Below are positions 44,225 through 54,566 of a DNA stretch of 64,000 bases, one piece after another. The notes beneath the pieces were generated by a model. It ran no database searches. It was not told the origin of the DNA and worked only from the letters and a program-made list of their open reading frames with translations. Both the position numbers and the translations under genes were made by a program. How positions within the stretch are numbered: position 1 is the stretch's first letter; the number at the start of each line of letters is the position of its first letter. Origin of the DNA: Wocania_A spongiicola (GTDB lineage Bacteria > Bacteroidota > Bacteroidia > Flavobacteriales > Flavobacteriaceae); contig NZ_JAMFLZ010000008.1 of assembly GCF_023502325.1 (NCBI RefSeq), positions 1 through 64,000 of the forward strand. The letters are read 5' to 3'.

Positions 44225-47128
44225 ATGAAAACAACAATTAATAGTTTATTGTTTTTGCTGTTTATTTTGCCAACATTTATGTTTGGGCAAAATACACTTA
44301 CAGGAACAGTAACAGAACAATCAACTTCTATTCCGCTTCCAGGGGTAAATGTCGTTATAAAAGACTCGGCAACTGGAACAGCAACAGATTTTGATGGTAA
44401 TTATCAAATTGAGGTTAACAACGGAGATATTATTGTATTCTCATATATAGGTTATCAGCCAATTGAAATTACTTATTCAGGGCAAGCTTCATTAAATGTT
44501 CAATTAATTGAAGATACAGCCCAACTGAACGAAATTGTTATCATTGGTTATGGGTCTACAACTAAAAAAGATGCCACAGGTTCTGTAGAAGCAATTACCT
44601 CTGAAGATTTTACAAAAGGAAACATTGTTACTACCGAGAATCTATTGAGTGGACGTGTATCTGGTGTTAGTATTACAACTGATGGTGCTCCTGGTACTGG
44701 CTCTCAAATCACTATTAGAGGTGGTTCTTCCATAAATGCATCAAATAACCCACTTATTATTATTGATGGGTTACCAATTGACAACAATGGCTTAAATGGT
44801 TCTAGAGGTATTTTAGCGAGTATCAATCCTAACGATATTGATTCATTTTCTGTTTTAAAAGATGCATCTGCAACCGCAATTTATGGTTCTAGAGCATCAA
44901 ACGGAGTCATTATTATTGTTACTAAAAAAGGTAAATCTACATTTAGTGCTACTTACGACACTCAATATAGCTTTGGTGAAATAACAGATAGAATAAATGT
45001 TTTTTCTGCTAATGCTTACAGGCAGTTAGTAGCTTCGCAACCAATTAACGGGACAACGTTAGACGAAAGCTTGTTAGGCAGTGCAAACACCAATTGGCAA
45101 GATGAAATTTTTAGAAATACAGTTTCATCTCAACATAATTTAACTATGCAAGGATCTCTTTTTAAAGTATTGCCTGCTAGGTTTTCTTTTGGAATTACTG
45201 ACCAAGAAGGAGCAATTATAACATCAGAATTTGAAAGACGAAGTTTAGGCTTAGCATTAAACCCAAAGTTCTTTGATGATCATTTAAAAGTTAGTTTAAA
45301 CGCTAACCTTGCTTTTGAAGATAACAGATTTGGTAATAATGTTGGAGGTGCTTTACGTTACGATCCAACACAACCAGTATATGATCCATCATCACCTTTT
45401 GGCGGTTTTTACCAGCATAGAAATGGAACAATTGTTTCTAACGGCACTACAAACCCTGTTGCATCACTATTACAAGCAAATAATACAGGGGATTCTAATA
45501 GAACTTACGGTAATTTAAATTTTGACTATAAATTTCATTTTTTACCAGAATTAAGAGCTGTATTAAATATTGGATATGATGAGACTGAAGCTAAAACCAT
45601 AAATGTAACATCTACCTTGGTTCCTACAAACGACCCTGTTAAAGGAAATAATTCTAGGGGGTATCAAAAAAGAACGAATAAATTACTTGATGGTTATTTA
45701 ACTTATAATAAAGAATTTGATAAATTCCGTACTGAATTTACTGCTGGTTATTCTTATCAAAAATTCACCAATAACGGAGGTAATACAGGCAATAGTAGAG
45801 ATCCATTAAGTTTTTCGTCAACTTTTGCAGACCCAGATGTGGTTTTAATTGGATTATTTGGTAGAGCTAATGTTACTTTTCTAGATAAATACTTGTTAAC
45901 ATTAACTTATAGACGAGACGGAACATCGCGCTTCAGTAAAGAAAATCAATGGGGTGATTTTCCTGCCGCTGCATTGGCTTGGAACATAAGTGATGAAGAT
46001 TTCTTAAAAGATTCAAAACTAATTTCTAATTTAAAGTTAAGAGCTAGTTATGGTATTACTGGACAACAAGAGCTACAAGAAAAAGACATATTTTTGAACA
46101 GATATAGAGGGGGCGATGTCAATTCACAATATCAATTTGGGAATACAGTAATTCAGTCTTTAATAGCATCAGAAATAAACCCAGATATAAAATGGGAAGA
46201 AACTGCAACTTTAGAATTTGGTATAGATTATGGGTTATTTGATGAAAGGCTTTCCGGTTCGTTAAACTTTTTTCAAAAAAATTCAACTGATTTATTATTT
46301 ACCGCATCTGTAGCAGATGGTACTAACTTTTCAAACAGTATTATTCAAAACATAGGTGAATTACAAATTCAAGGTATCGAGTTTTCTTTAAATGCAGATG
46401 TTGTTAAACAAGATGATTTTACTGTTGATTTTAACTTTAATGCAACTTTTCTAGATAGAGAGATTAAAGAATTAGCACTAGGACAAGATGTAAGAACTGG
46501 TGGAATTTCTGGTGGTACAGGAAACAACATTCAAATATTAAGAGAAGGTTTTTCTCCTAATTCATTTAGTGTTTTCAAACAATTATACGATAACTCAGGT
46601 AATCCTATTGAAGGTGCTTTTGTAGATTTAAATGGTGACAACGTTATTAATGATGATGACCGTTATTTAAAAGAAAACCCTGGAGCTGATGTTATTTTAG
46701 GGTTTCAATCTAACATCAATTATAAAAACTTAGATTTATCTTTTAATTTAAGAGCCAACCTAGGAAACTACGTTTACAATAACGTAAATTCTTCTAGAGC
46801 ACAATACGAATTATTACAAGACAATGCTGTATTAGGAAATGTACCAACATCGGTTTTAAATACAGGATTCCAACGAACTTCTGATGTTATCATTTCTGAT
46901 ATATACGTTGAAGATGCATCATTCCTAAAAATGGACAATATAACGTTAGGTTATACTTTTAACAATATCTCTAAACATTTAAAAAGCTTAAGATTATGGG
47001 GAGGTATCCAAAACGTATTTACTATAACTAATTATAGTGGGTTAGATCCAGAAGTATTTAATGGAATTGATAATACAATTTACCCTAGACCAAGAACTAT
47101 TTTGGCAGGCGCTAATTTTAAATTTTAA
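44225..47128 (+). CDS. susC: SusC TonB-dependent maltooligosaccharide transporter
   Basis: A 967-residue outer-membrane transporter. A signal peptide ('LPTFMFGQ') leads straight into the carboxypeptidase-regulatory-like domain ('LTGTVTEQSTSIPLPGVNV', about 25-105), plug (about 112-240, 'IIDGLPIDNNG', 'AIYGSRASNGVIIIVTKKG') and barrel ending 'LAGANFKF'. There is no STN domain and no fecR/sigma pair, in line with LacI control and the ~190-residue shorter length compared with the other two SusC proteins. It imports starch oligosaccharides with TonB energy. First gene of a five-gene plus-strand run; susD follows after 7 bp. Confidence 0.95.
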   Translation: MKTTINSLLFLLFILPTFMFGQNTLTGTVTEQSTSIPLPGVNVVIKDSATGTATDFDGNYQIEVNNGDIIVFSYIGYQPIEITYSGQASLNVQLIEDTAQLNEIVIIGYGSTTKKDATGSVEAITSEDFTKGNIVTTENLLSGRVSGVSITTDGAPGTGSQITIRGGSSINASNNPLIIIDGLPIDNNGLNGSRGILASINPNDIDSFSVLKDASATAIYGSRASNGVIIIVTKKGKSTFSATYDTQYSFGEITDRINVFSANAYRQLVASQPINGTTLDESLLGSANTNWQDEIFRNTVSSQHNLTMQGSLFKVLPARFSFGITDQEGAIITSEFERRSLGLALNPKFFDDHLKVSLNANLAFEDNRFGNNVGGALRYDPTQPVYDPSSPFGGFYQHRNGTIVSNGTTNPVASLLQANNTGDSNRTYGNLNFDYKFHFLPELRAVLNIGYDETEAKTINVTSTLVPTNDPVKGNNSRGYQKRTNKLLDGYLTYNKEFDKFRTEFTAGYSYQKFTNNGGNTGNSRDPLSFSSTFADPDVVLIGLFGRANVTFLDKYLLTLTYRRDGTSRFSKENQWGDFPAAALAWNISDEDFLKDSKLISNLKLRASYGITGQQELQEKDIFLNRYRGGDVNSQYQFGNTVIQSLIASEINPDIKWEETATLEFGIDYGLFDERLSGSLNFFQKNSTDLLFTASVADGTNFSNSIIQNIGELQIQGIEFSLNADVVKQDDFTVDFNFNATFLDREIKELALGQDVRTGGISGGTGNNIQILREGFSPNSFSVFKQLYDNSGNPIEGAFVDLNGDNVINDDDRYLKENPGADVILGFQSNINYKNLDLSFNLRANLGNYVYNNVNSSRAQYELLQDNAVLGNVPTSVLNTGFQRTSDVIISDIYVEDASFLKMDNITLGYTFNNISKHLKSLRLWGGIQNVFTITNYSGLDPEVFNGIDNTIYPRPRTILAGANFKF

Positions 47129-47135
47129 AAAAACT

Positions 47136-48737
47136 ATGAAAACAAGATTTAAAATACACAAAACAATTGGGTTAGTAATGCTTTTCGTTTTGGCATTAAC
47201 ATCCTGTACGGACGATTTGAATATCGTACCAAATGACGACCAAACCACTTTAAGTGAAGATCTTTTTAACGATGAAGCTGCATATAAACAAGTACTAGCT
47301 GGTGTCTACGCCAATTTAGCTTTAACAGGTACAGATGGGGGTGGTAGCTCAAATCTTAAAAATATTGATGCAGGAACCAGTCAATTTGGACGTGTCCTTT
47401 TATATGTACAAACACTTTCTGCAGATCAAATGATTTGGTCTTATGAAAATGACCCAGGAACTAGAGAAATTCAAAGAAATTTATGGACAGCTCAAAATCC
47501 ATTACTCTTAGGCATGTTTAGTAGAGCACATCTTTCTATTGCTCTAGCAAATAATTTTTTAAGAGAAACTACAGATGCAAAATTAGACTCAAGAAATGTT
47601 TCCACATCCGTAAGAAATGAGATACCAGCCTATAGAGCTGAAGCTCGATTAATGAGGGCTATGGCATATTATTACATGATGGATATTTTTGGGAAAGCAA
47701 ACTTTGTTACTGAAGATGATGCACTTAATTCTCAACCTCCTGTATATGGTAGAGCTGAATTATTCTCTTTTATTGAAAGCGAGCTATTAGCAATTGATTC
47801 AGACTTAGTAAACTCAAGACAAAATGAATACGGAAGAGCTGATAAAGCTGTTGCATATATGATTTTAGCTAAAATGTACTTGAATGCACAAGTTTATGTA
47901 GGTACTGACCGTAACGCAGATTGTTTAAGCTATTGTGAAAAAATAATTGGAGGAGGTTATTCGTTAGCTACCAATTACCTTCACAACTTTATGGCAGATA
48001 ACAATACAAATTCTGCTACAAATGAAATTATTTTTCCAATTATTTCAGACGGATTTACAACTCAAAACTTTGGTCCAACAACAGTTATGATTAATGGTTC
48101 TGTAGGAAGCATTGAAGTAAACGGAGCAGAAGTTGGTGTTGGTGCCGGCGGATGGGGTGGAGCTCTTAGAGTTAGAAAACAATTTGTAGAATTGTTTGAC
48201 GGTTCTTTTGCTGATGACACTAGAAATACTATAATTTCAGAAGGAAGACCTATCGATATAAATGACATATCTGATAAAGATTCCGGTTATATCATTCAAA
48301 AATATTCTAATGCAACTTCAACTGGAGGTTTTGGAGTAGATCAAACTTTTGTTGACACAGACTTTCCTTTATTTAGATTAGCCGATGTGTATTTAATGTA
48401 TGCTGAAGCTCATTTAAGAGGAGGTGGCGGAAGTGCTAGCACTGCACTTGGGTATGTAAATGCCTTAAGAACCAGAGCTAACAATTCTAATATGATAACA
48501 GCTGCTGGCTTAACTTTAGATTTTATTTTAGACGAAAGATCTCGTGAACTTCATTGGGAAGCTCATCGCAGACAAGATTTAATTCGTTACAACAAGTTTA
48601 CTGGCGGTAATTACAATTGGGCTTGGAAAGGAAACGGAAGTAACGGTATTTCACTACCAGCACACTTTGATGTTTATCCTATTCCTACAGCAAGTATGGC
48701 GGCAAATCCTAATCTTACCCAAAACACAGGATATTAA
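47136..48737 (+). CDS. susD: SusD starch-binding lipoprotein
   Basis: The frame opens at 47061 inside susC, but the ATG at 47136 starts a lipoprotein signal ('LALTSCTDDLNIVPND', C24) and is the real start; the product is 533 residues. SusD signatures: 'EAAYKQVLAGVYANL', 'YRAEARLMRAMAYYYMMD', 'FRLADVYLMYAEAHLRGG', 'DERSRELHWEAHRRQDLIRY' and final 'LTQNTGY'. It forms the lid of SusC and binds starch helices. It sits 7 bp after susC and 20 bp before susE. Confidence 0.95.
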   Translation: MKTRFKIHKTIGLVMLFVLALTSCTDDLNIVPNDDQTTLSEDLFNDEAAYKQVLAGVYANLALTGTDGGGSSNLKNIDAGTSQFGRVLLYVQTLSADQMIWSYENDPGTREIQRNLWTAQNPLLLGMFSRAHLSIALANNFLRETTDAKLDSRNVSTSVRNEIPAYRAEARLMRAMAYYYMMDIFGKANFVTEDDALNSQPPVYGRAELFSFIESELLAIDSDLVNSRQNEYGRADKAVAYMILAKMYLNAQVYVGTDRNADCLSYCEKIIGGGYSLATNYLHNFMADNNTNSATNEIIFPIISDGFTTQNFGPTTVMINGSVGSIEVNGAEVGVGAGGWGGALRVRKQFVELFDGSFADDTRNTIISEGRPIDINDISDKDSGYIIQKYSNATSTGGFGVDQTFVDTDFPLFRLADVYLMYAEAHLRGGGGSASTALGYVNALRTRANNSNMITAAGLTLDFILDERSRELHWEAHRRQDLIRYNKFTGGNYNWAWKGNGSNGISLPAHFDVYPIPTASMAANPNLTQNTGY

Positions 48738-48757
48738 AATTAAAACAAATTAACACG

Positions 48758-49855
48758 ATGAAAAAAATTAAAAGAATTTCAGCAGTTAGTATTATTGGCT
48801 TAGTTTTACTATTCCTTAGTTCTTGCGAAGATACAACTGATACATTCCAAATATCTGCACCAACAGCACCTGTTTTGGCAGATTTAAACTTTACGCAAAT
48901 AGAGCTTGATGCGGTTAACACATCTAATCCAGCACTTACACTAAATTGGGTAGAGTCTGATTACGGACAACAAACTGCAATAAATTACGCTGTTCAATTT
49001 GCTAACGATGATACTTTCACAAATCCAGTAACTGCAGCATCTATAACAGGTAAAAGTGATATAACACTATCTATAAGCGAAGTTAATGCAGCAGCAGGTA
49101 ATGCAGGACTTAACCCTTTTGAATGGGCCACATTATATACTAGAGTTGTTGCTTCTATCGGGTCACAAAGCAGTGAGCAAATAAATTCAAATACTATTCA
49201 ATTTGATGTATTTCCATACTTTAACTATGTGTTTGAGGATTTTTATTTAGTTGGAGATGCAACAGCTCCAGGCTGGAACAACAATAGCAACAACCCCGCT
49301 TTATTTAGAGACGAAAATAATAGCAACGTATATTATTACACAGGGTTTTGGGCCAATAATGGTCATTTTAAAGTTTTACAAACCAAAGGGCTATGGCAGC
49401 CACAATGGGGAACTGATGATGGTAGCACAGTAGGTAATAATCCTGGAGGTGGCGATGATCCTGAAAGATTTCCTTACGGAGGTGGCGATGGTATCCCTGA
49501 AGGGTTTTATACGTTTACAATAAACTTTGGAAATAACACTTTTACTTTTGAACCTTTTGATGCATCAGGTATTACAAGCCCTGCAACATTATCGATTCAA
49601 GGATCAAGTGTTACTAGCACAATTGCTATGACGCCATTAGCTTTTGATGGACACATATGGTTTGCATCTGGAATACATTTAACCCCAGGTGAAGTTTCAT
49701 TTTTAGCAGGCTCAGATACTTGGGGTAGTTCTACTTCATTCTCTGGAGTAGCTACAAATGGTGGCGGATCAATTCCTGTAATAGTTGAAGATGATTACGA
49801 TGTTTGGTTTAACGACTTAACTGGTCGTTACATTCTTATTCCGTTGAATTTATAA
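48758..49855 (+). CDS. susE: SusE-like starch-binding outer-membrane lipoprotein
   Basis: A 365-residue surface lipoprotein ('LLFLSSCEDTTD', C23). The N-terminal SusE/F Ig-like domain ('LTLNWVESDYGQ', 'YAVQFANDDTF', about 35-150) is followed by a starch-binding-like module ('FYLVGDATAPGWNNNS', 'GHFKVLQTKGLWQPQWG') and a shorter C-terminal beta domain. Clustered tryptophans fit glucan stacking. SusE proteins hold starch at the cell surface and do not catalyse. It is the third gene of the operon, 17 bp before the susF-like gene. Confidence 0.85.
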   Translation: MKKIKRISAVSIIGLVLLFLSSCEDTTDTFQISAPTAPVLADLNFTQIELDAVNTSNPALTLNWVESDYGQQTAINYAVQFANDDTFTNPVTAASITGKSDITLSISEVNAAAGNAGLNPFEWATLYTRVVASIGSQSSEQINSNTIQFDVFPYFNYVFEDFYLVGDATAPGWNNNSNNPALFRDENNSNVYYYTGFWANNGHFKVLQTKGLWQPQWGTDDGSTVGNNPGGGDDPERFPYGGGDGIPEGFYTFTINFGNNTFTFEPFDASGITSPATLSIQGSSVTSTIAMTPLAFDGHIWFASGIHLTPGEVSFLAGSDTWGSSTSFSGVATNGGGSIPVIVEDDYDVWFNDLTGRYILIPLNL

Positions 49856-49872
49856 TCATAAAAAAAATAGAT

Positions 49873-51549
49873 ATGAATTTATATATAAAAAAAATCAGCT
49901 TTCTTTTACTTTCATTAGCCTTTATTTTTACAGCTTGTGAAACTGAAGAAAGCATAACAATAACGAGTCCAGAGGCAAAGTTTGTTCTAAATACTCCAGG
50001 TATTAGTAGTGTGTTTTTAAACTTTTCATTACCAGATAATCCTGCGTTTACCATTTCTTGGAATGATGAAGTAACTGGAGGTGGCTCTTACAATGTAGAG
50101 ATGTCTACAGACGAAGCATTTACAACTCCTGTTTCTTTAGGAACTACAGATAAGAGCAATTTTTCAATGACGGTAGCAGATTTTAATAATGCTATTGCAG
50201 GTACTGGTGTTAGCACATTTAAAGATATAGCTATTTACATGAGAGTCTCTGCCGGAAGTCAAATTTCAAACAACATTTTACTTTTAGTTACAACCTATCC
50301 TGTTAATGAGCAAGTAGTAAATAGTGTTTCAGATGGCGATGCCTTTGTTTTATCATTAGATAATAATGATGCTATTGCAATTACTGTAGAATGGGATGAT
50401 CCTATTTTAGACTCTTCTTTAGGTGTAAACGTAGAATATTTTTTAGAAGCGGCAACAGTAGGAACTAATTTTGCAATGCCAATAGAAATGGGCTCTGTTA
50501 CAAATCAAAATTCAATTTCATTAACAAATGCACAGTTAAATGCAGCAGCAATACTAAGTGGTATTCCAGTAGATTCAACTGGCGATTTAGACATAAGAGT
50601 ACGTTCTGTAATTACAGATAATGCATCTGGTTCTGTACTTGAAAGAATTGGAGATACCATTACCATATCTGTAACCACTTATTTAACCGTTTTAGATTTA
50701 TCTACAACTTGGGGTATTGTTGGTTCTGCTGCTAATGATTGGGGTGCTACTCCAGATTTACCTTTTTGGACAACTGATGTTGATGGTGTTCTAGTAGCCT
50801 ATGTAAATTTAATTGATGGCGAAATCAAGTTTAGAGAAAATATGGATTGGGCAAACAATTATGGAGATACAGGTGTAGATGGTACATTAGATACTGGTGG
50901 AGATAACATTGCTGTTACCTCCGGTTCTTATAAAATCACAATGGATTTAAATAATCTAACTTACACGCTTGAAAACTTTTCATTAGGAATTGTAGGTGGT
51001 GCTTATAACGATTGGGGAGCAACACCAGATTTTATGCTAGAGTACGATCAATATTCTGATGTATTTAGAGGTATTGTAACCTTAATTGATGGAGAAATGA
51101 AGTTTAGAATGAACAACGATTGGGGAACCAATTGGGGTGATGATGGTGTAGACGGTACTTTAGATGAAGGTGGAGCTAACATTGTTGTAACTGCTGGTAT
51201 TTATATTGCTACTGTAAACATGAATGATTTAACATACACTTTAGAACCAATAGATAATGTTTGGGGATTAGTTGGTGGTGCTTACAATGATTGGGGAGCA
51301 ACGCCAGATGCCCAATTTACAAGAGATTGGTCTCGTCCTTTTAATGATATTTGGATTCTTAACGACGTAACTTTAATTGATGGCGAATATAAATTTAGAG
51401 CCAATAACGATTGGACTGTAAATTACGGAGATAATGGTGGCGATGGTGTTTTAGAAGCTGGTGGTGCAAATTTAGCTACTACCGCAGGAACTTATTCTTT
51501 TGTTTTAGATTTTTCTGACCCTGCAAACCCAACGTACACCAAAAATTAA
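49873..51549 (+). CDS. SusF-like lipoprotein with three tandem starch-binding modules
   Basis: A 558-residue surface lipoprotein ('IFTACETEES'). After two SusE/F Ig-like domains (about 25-270) come three tandem modules beginning at W280, L371 and W464, each about 92 residues. All share 'G-VG-A-NDWGATPD', 'LIDGE-KFR-N-DW' and 'G--GVDGTL--GG-NI--T-G-Y'. The repeated tryptophans suggest three glucan-binding sites. A hairpin terminator follows 21 bp after the stop, before the amylase gene. Confidence 0.87.
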   Translation: MNLYIKKISFLLLSLAFIFTACETEESITITSPEAKFVLNTPGISSVFLNFSLPDNPAFTISWNDEVTGGGSYNVEMSTDEAFTTPVSLGTTDKSNFSMTVADFNNAIAGTGVSTFKDIAIYMRVSAGSQISNNILLLVTTYPVNEQVVNSVSDGDAFVLSLDNNDAIAITVEWDDPILDSSLGVNVEYFLEAATVGTNFAMPIEMGSVTNQNSISLTNAQLNAAAILSGIPVDSTGDLDIRVRSVITDNASGSVLERIGDTITISVTTYLTVLDLSTTWGIVGSAANDWGATPDLPFWTTDVDGVLVAYVNLIDGEIKFRENMDWANNYGDTGVDGTLDTGGDNIAVTSGSYKITMDLNNLTYTLENFSLGIVGGAYNDWGATPDFMLEYDQYSDVFRGIVTLIDGEMKFRMNNDWGTNWGDDGVDGTLDEGGANIVVTAGIYIATVNMNDLTYTLEPIDNVWGLVGGAYNDWGATPDAQFTRDWSRPFNDIWILNDVTLIDGEYKFRANNDWTVNYGDNGGDGVLEAGGANLATTAGTYSFVLDFSDPANPTYTKN

Positions 51550-51570
51550 ATTTATTTTATACTTAAAAAA

Positions 51571-51596
51571 GGCTGATATATATCAGCCTTTTTTTT
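51571..51596 (+). terminator. Intra-operon terminator between the susF-like gene and the amylase
   Basis: The perfect palindrome GGCTGATATATATCAGCC (51571-51588) is preceded by A6 and followed by T8. It ends 16 bp before the amylase start codon, leaving no room for an independent promoter, so the amylase depends on read-through. Confidence 0.85.
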
Positions 51597-51612
51597 CCTA
51601 AAGAATTAAGCT

Positions 51613-54369
51613 ATGAAAAAAATATTACTCTTCCTTTTTTTATTGGTAGTATCACTCTCATATTCGCAAAGTGTTACTACAATTCCAGTAATTCCAACTG
51701 CATCTGATGCTATAACCATTACATTTGATGCAACAGGTTCAGAATTGGATGGCTATACAGGTGATGTTTATGCTCATACTGGAGTTATTACTACAAGCTC
51801 AACAAGTAATACAGATTGGAAACATGTTATTGGTTCGTGGGGAAACAATGCCACACAACCTCTACTTACTCGTACAGGGGCAAATACTTATCAACTAGTT
51901 ATTTCTCCTGATATTCCAACTTACTACAGTTCTGGTGCAGATGTTGTAACAGATATTGCTGTAGTTTTTAGAAATAGTACCGGAAATGCACAATCAAGAC
52001 CCGATATTTTTATCCCTATTTACGCTGCTGGTTTAAATGTAACCATTACGAATCCCTCTAATGAGTCGGTTTATAGTTTGAATGATAATATTACCATTAG
52101 CGCAGAATCTAGTATAAATGCAGATTTAGAATTAAAAGTAAATAATGTATCTGAACAAACAGCTATAAATACTACTACAATTTCAAAATCTTATACATTT
52201 ACTTCAACAGGGAGTTTTACTATTGAAGCTAGCGCTACCGAAAATAGTGAGACTAAAACAGAACAGATTGCAGTATATGTAAAAACTACAACTCAAAATG
52301 AAACTATACCTACTGGTTTAGAGAATGGTTTTAATGATAATGGAGATGGTACTGTTACATTTGTTTTGCAAGCCCCTTTAAAAACCGATGTGTTTCTAAT
52401 AGGCGGATTTAACAATTGGACGTTAAACCAAAATTATCAAATGAAAAAAGATGGCGATACATTTTGGTTAACTGTTAATGGTTTAGATTTTAACACAGAA
52501 TATGCCTACCAGTATTTTGTTGACTATAGCTTAAAGGTGGCAGACCCTTACTCAAAAAAAATATTAGATCCAAACAACGACCAATTTATATCGAACACTA
52601 CCTACCCTGGTTTAATGACTTATCCAACAGGAGATGCTACTGGTAATGTTTCTACCTTTAAAATAAATGAAACAGCTTATACTTGGCAATCAAATGCATT
52701 TGTGAAACCAAATAAAGAAAACCTAATTATCTATGAAATGCTAATTAGAGATTTTACTGAAACAGATTCTTTTATTGACGCCATGACACACCTAGATTAT
52801 CTTGAGCAATTAGGTGTAAACACTATTGAATTAATGCCAATTAGTGAGTTTGAAGGAAACGATAGTTGGGGCTACAATCCATCGTTTCATGGCGCTTTAG
52901 ATAAAGCATATGGTACTCAAAATCATTTTAAATCATTTGTTGATGCTTGTCATTCGCGTGGTATTGCAGTAATTATAGATGTAGTTTACAACCATGCCTT
53001 TAGCCAAAGCCCATTAGCACAATTATATTGGGATTCTGGCAATAACAAACCAGCCGCTAATAATCCATGGTTAAATCCAGATGCAAAGCATCCTTTTAAT
53101 GTAGGATACGATTTTAATCACGAAAGTGCTTATACTAAAACCTATGTAAAACAAACCTTAAAATATTGGGTTGATGAATTTAGAGTAGATGGCTTTAGAT
53201 TTGATTTATCAAAAGGATTCACGCAAACTAACAATCCAAGTGATGTTGGTGCATGGGGAAATTATGATGCATCAAGAATAACTATTTTGCAAGATTATGC
53301 AGATTATATCTGGAATAATGTATCATCTGATGCCTATATGATATTAGAGCATTTTGCTGATAATTCTGAAGAAACTGTTTTAGCAAACTACGGTTTTATG
53401 CTTTGGGGAAATATTAATCATAATTTCAACCAAAATACTATGGGCTATGCAACAGAGGCAGATGTATCTTGGCTGTCTTATAGTAACAGAGGCTGGACTA
53501 ATCCACATGTTGTTGGTTACATGGAAAGTCATGACGAAGAGCGTTTAATGGTAAAGAATATAGCTTACGGAAACTCAAATGGAGGTTATAATGTAAAAGA
53601 CTTAAGTACTGCTTTAGATCGACAAGAAGCAGCTTCAGCTATATTTTATGGAATTCCTGGGCCAAAAATGCTTTGGCAATTTGGAGAATTAGGATACGAT
53701 AAAAGTATCAATTGCGATGGTGACATTACTAATGGTTCCTGCAGGTTAGATAGAAAACCTGTGGCTTGGACACTTGGTTATGAATCTGATTCAGACAGAA
53801 TGGATTTATATAATGTTACAGCAAAAATGATGCAGTTAAAAAAACAGTTTCCATCAACTTTTAATACTAATAATTTTAACTTAAGTGTTGGCGGATTAGG
53901 AAAACGTATTAATTTATATGATAATGTTGGTACCTTAGATGTCGTTATAGTTGCCAATTTTGATGTAACTACACAATCAGTCAACCCAAATTTTCCTGCA
54001 ACAGGGACATGGTATGATACGTTTTCAAATACAAGTATAAATGTTACAAACCCAACTGCTGCTTTAAGTTTACAACCTGGAGAATATAGATTGTATTCTA
54101 AAACTCAAAATTTGAGTGTAAAAAATTCTGATAAAAATAATCTTGTAAAAGCTTACCCCAATCCAACTTCTGACTCTTTTCAAATAAATAAATATGTTGA
54201 AACGGTTTCAATTTTTGATTTAACAGGAAAACAAGTAAAAACCTTTAAAGGTAGTTTTAATAAAAATCACACTTTTAATATTTCAGATTTATCACCTAGC
54301 ATATATCTAGCAAAGATTAATAGCAACTTAGATGAACAAACCACATTAAAAATTGTGAAACTAGATTAA
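51613..54369 (+). CDS. T9SS-secreted GH13 alpha-amylase
   Basis: A 918-residue multidomain enzyme. In order: signal peptide ('FLLVVSLSYSQ'); an N-terminal DUF4961-like sandwich (about 20-145); an Ig-like spacer (about 147-230); a CBM48-type domain ('VFLIGGFNNWTLN', about 240-335); and the GH13 barrel (about 370-720) with 'VIIDVVYNHAF', nucleophile D531 in 'GFRFDLSKG', acid E579 in 'ILEHF' and D641 in 'ESHDEER'. A type A T9SS sorting domain ends the chain (843-918, 'AYPNPTSDSF' to 'TLKIVKLD'). This is the surface or secreted enzyme that starts polymer degradation, replacing the lipoprotein SusG of gut Bacteroides. It lies just after a terminator. Confidence 0.94.
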   Translation: MKKILLFLFLLVVSLSYSQSVTTIPVIPTASDAITITFDATGSELDGYTGDVYAHTGVITTSSTSNTDWKHVIGSWGNNATQPLLTRTGANTYQLVISPDIPTYYSSGADVVTDIAVVFRNSTGNAQSRPDIFIPIYAAGLNVTITNPSNESVYSLNDNITISAESSINADLELKVNNVSEQTAINTTTISKSYTFTSTGSFTIEASATENSETKTEQIAVYVKTTTQNETIPTGLENGFNDNGDGTVTFVLQAPLKTDVFLIGGFNNWTLNQNYQMKKDGDTFWLTVNGLDFNTEYAYQYFVDYSLKVADPYSKKILDPNNDQFISNTTYPGLMTYPTGDATGNVSTFKINETAYTWQSNAFVKPNKENLIIYEMLIRDFTETDSFIDAMTHLDYLEQLGVNTIELMPISEFEGNDSWGYNPSFHGALDKAYGTQNHFKSFVDACHSRGIAVIIDVVYNHAFSQSPLAQLYWDSGNNKPAANNPWLNPDAKHPFNVGYDFNHESAYTKTYVKQTLKYWVDEFRVDGFRFDLSKGFTQTNNPSDVGAWGNYDASRITILQDYADYIWNNVSSDAYMILEHFADNSEETVLANYGFMLWGNINHNFNQNTMGYATEADVSWLSYSNRGWTNPHVVGYMESHDEERLMVKNIAYGNSNGGYNVKDLSTALDRQEAASAIFYGIPGPKMLWQFGELGYDKSINCDGDITNGSCRLDRKPVAWTLGYESDSDRMDLYNVTAKMMQLKKQFPSTFNTNNFNLSVGGLGKRINLYDNVGTLDVVIVANFDVTTQSVNPNFPATGTWYDTFSNTSINVTNPTAALSLQPGEYRLYSKTQNLSVKNSDKNNLVKAYPNPTSDSFQINKYVETVSIFDLTGKQVKTFKGSFNKNHTFNISDLSPSIYLAKINSNLDEQTTLKIVKLD

Positions 54370-54387
54370 TTTTTTTGTTAATTATTT

Positions 54388-54422
54388 AAAAGGCACCTTA
54401 TCATTTGTGGGATGCTTTTTTT
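54388..54422 (+). terminator. Probable terminator of the sus operon
   Basis: An imperfect hairpin (AAAAGGCACC ... GGGATGCTTTT) followed by T's, 19 bp after the amylase stop. The stem has mismatches. Confidence 0.5.
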
Positions 54423-54509
54423 ATTGATGTTAATTAGCCTTTAAAATGTATTATTAGTACAATACTATGTTTCAAAATAAAACGCTAAAAGATACTCATC
54501 AAAATAAAA

Positions 54510-54536
54510 AACCTCATAAACTATGTTTATGAGGTT
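54510..54536 (-). terminator. Terminator of the T9SS CBM-like protein gene
   Basis: AACCTCATAAAC and GTTTATGAGGTT pair perfectly over 12 bp with a 3-nt loop. On the minus strand a T-tract follows, 31 bp after the stop of the gene at 54567. Confidence 0.85.
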
Positions 54537-54566
54537 TAAAGTTATTAAAGTTAGTCTACCTTTTTT

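Noticed and set aside
47061..47135. susD start inside susC
   Set aside because: The ATG at 47136 gives a proper lipoprotein signal and normal spacing after susC.
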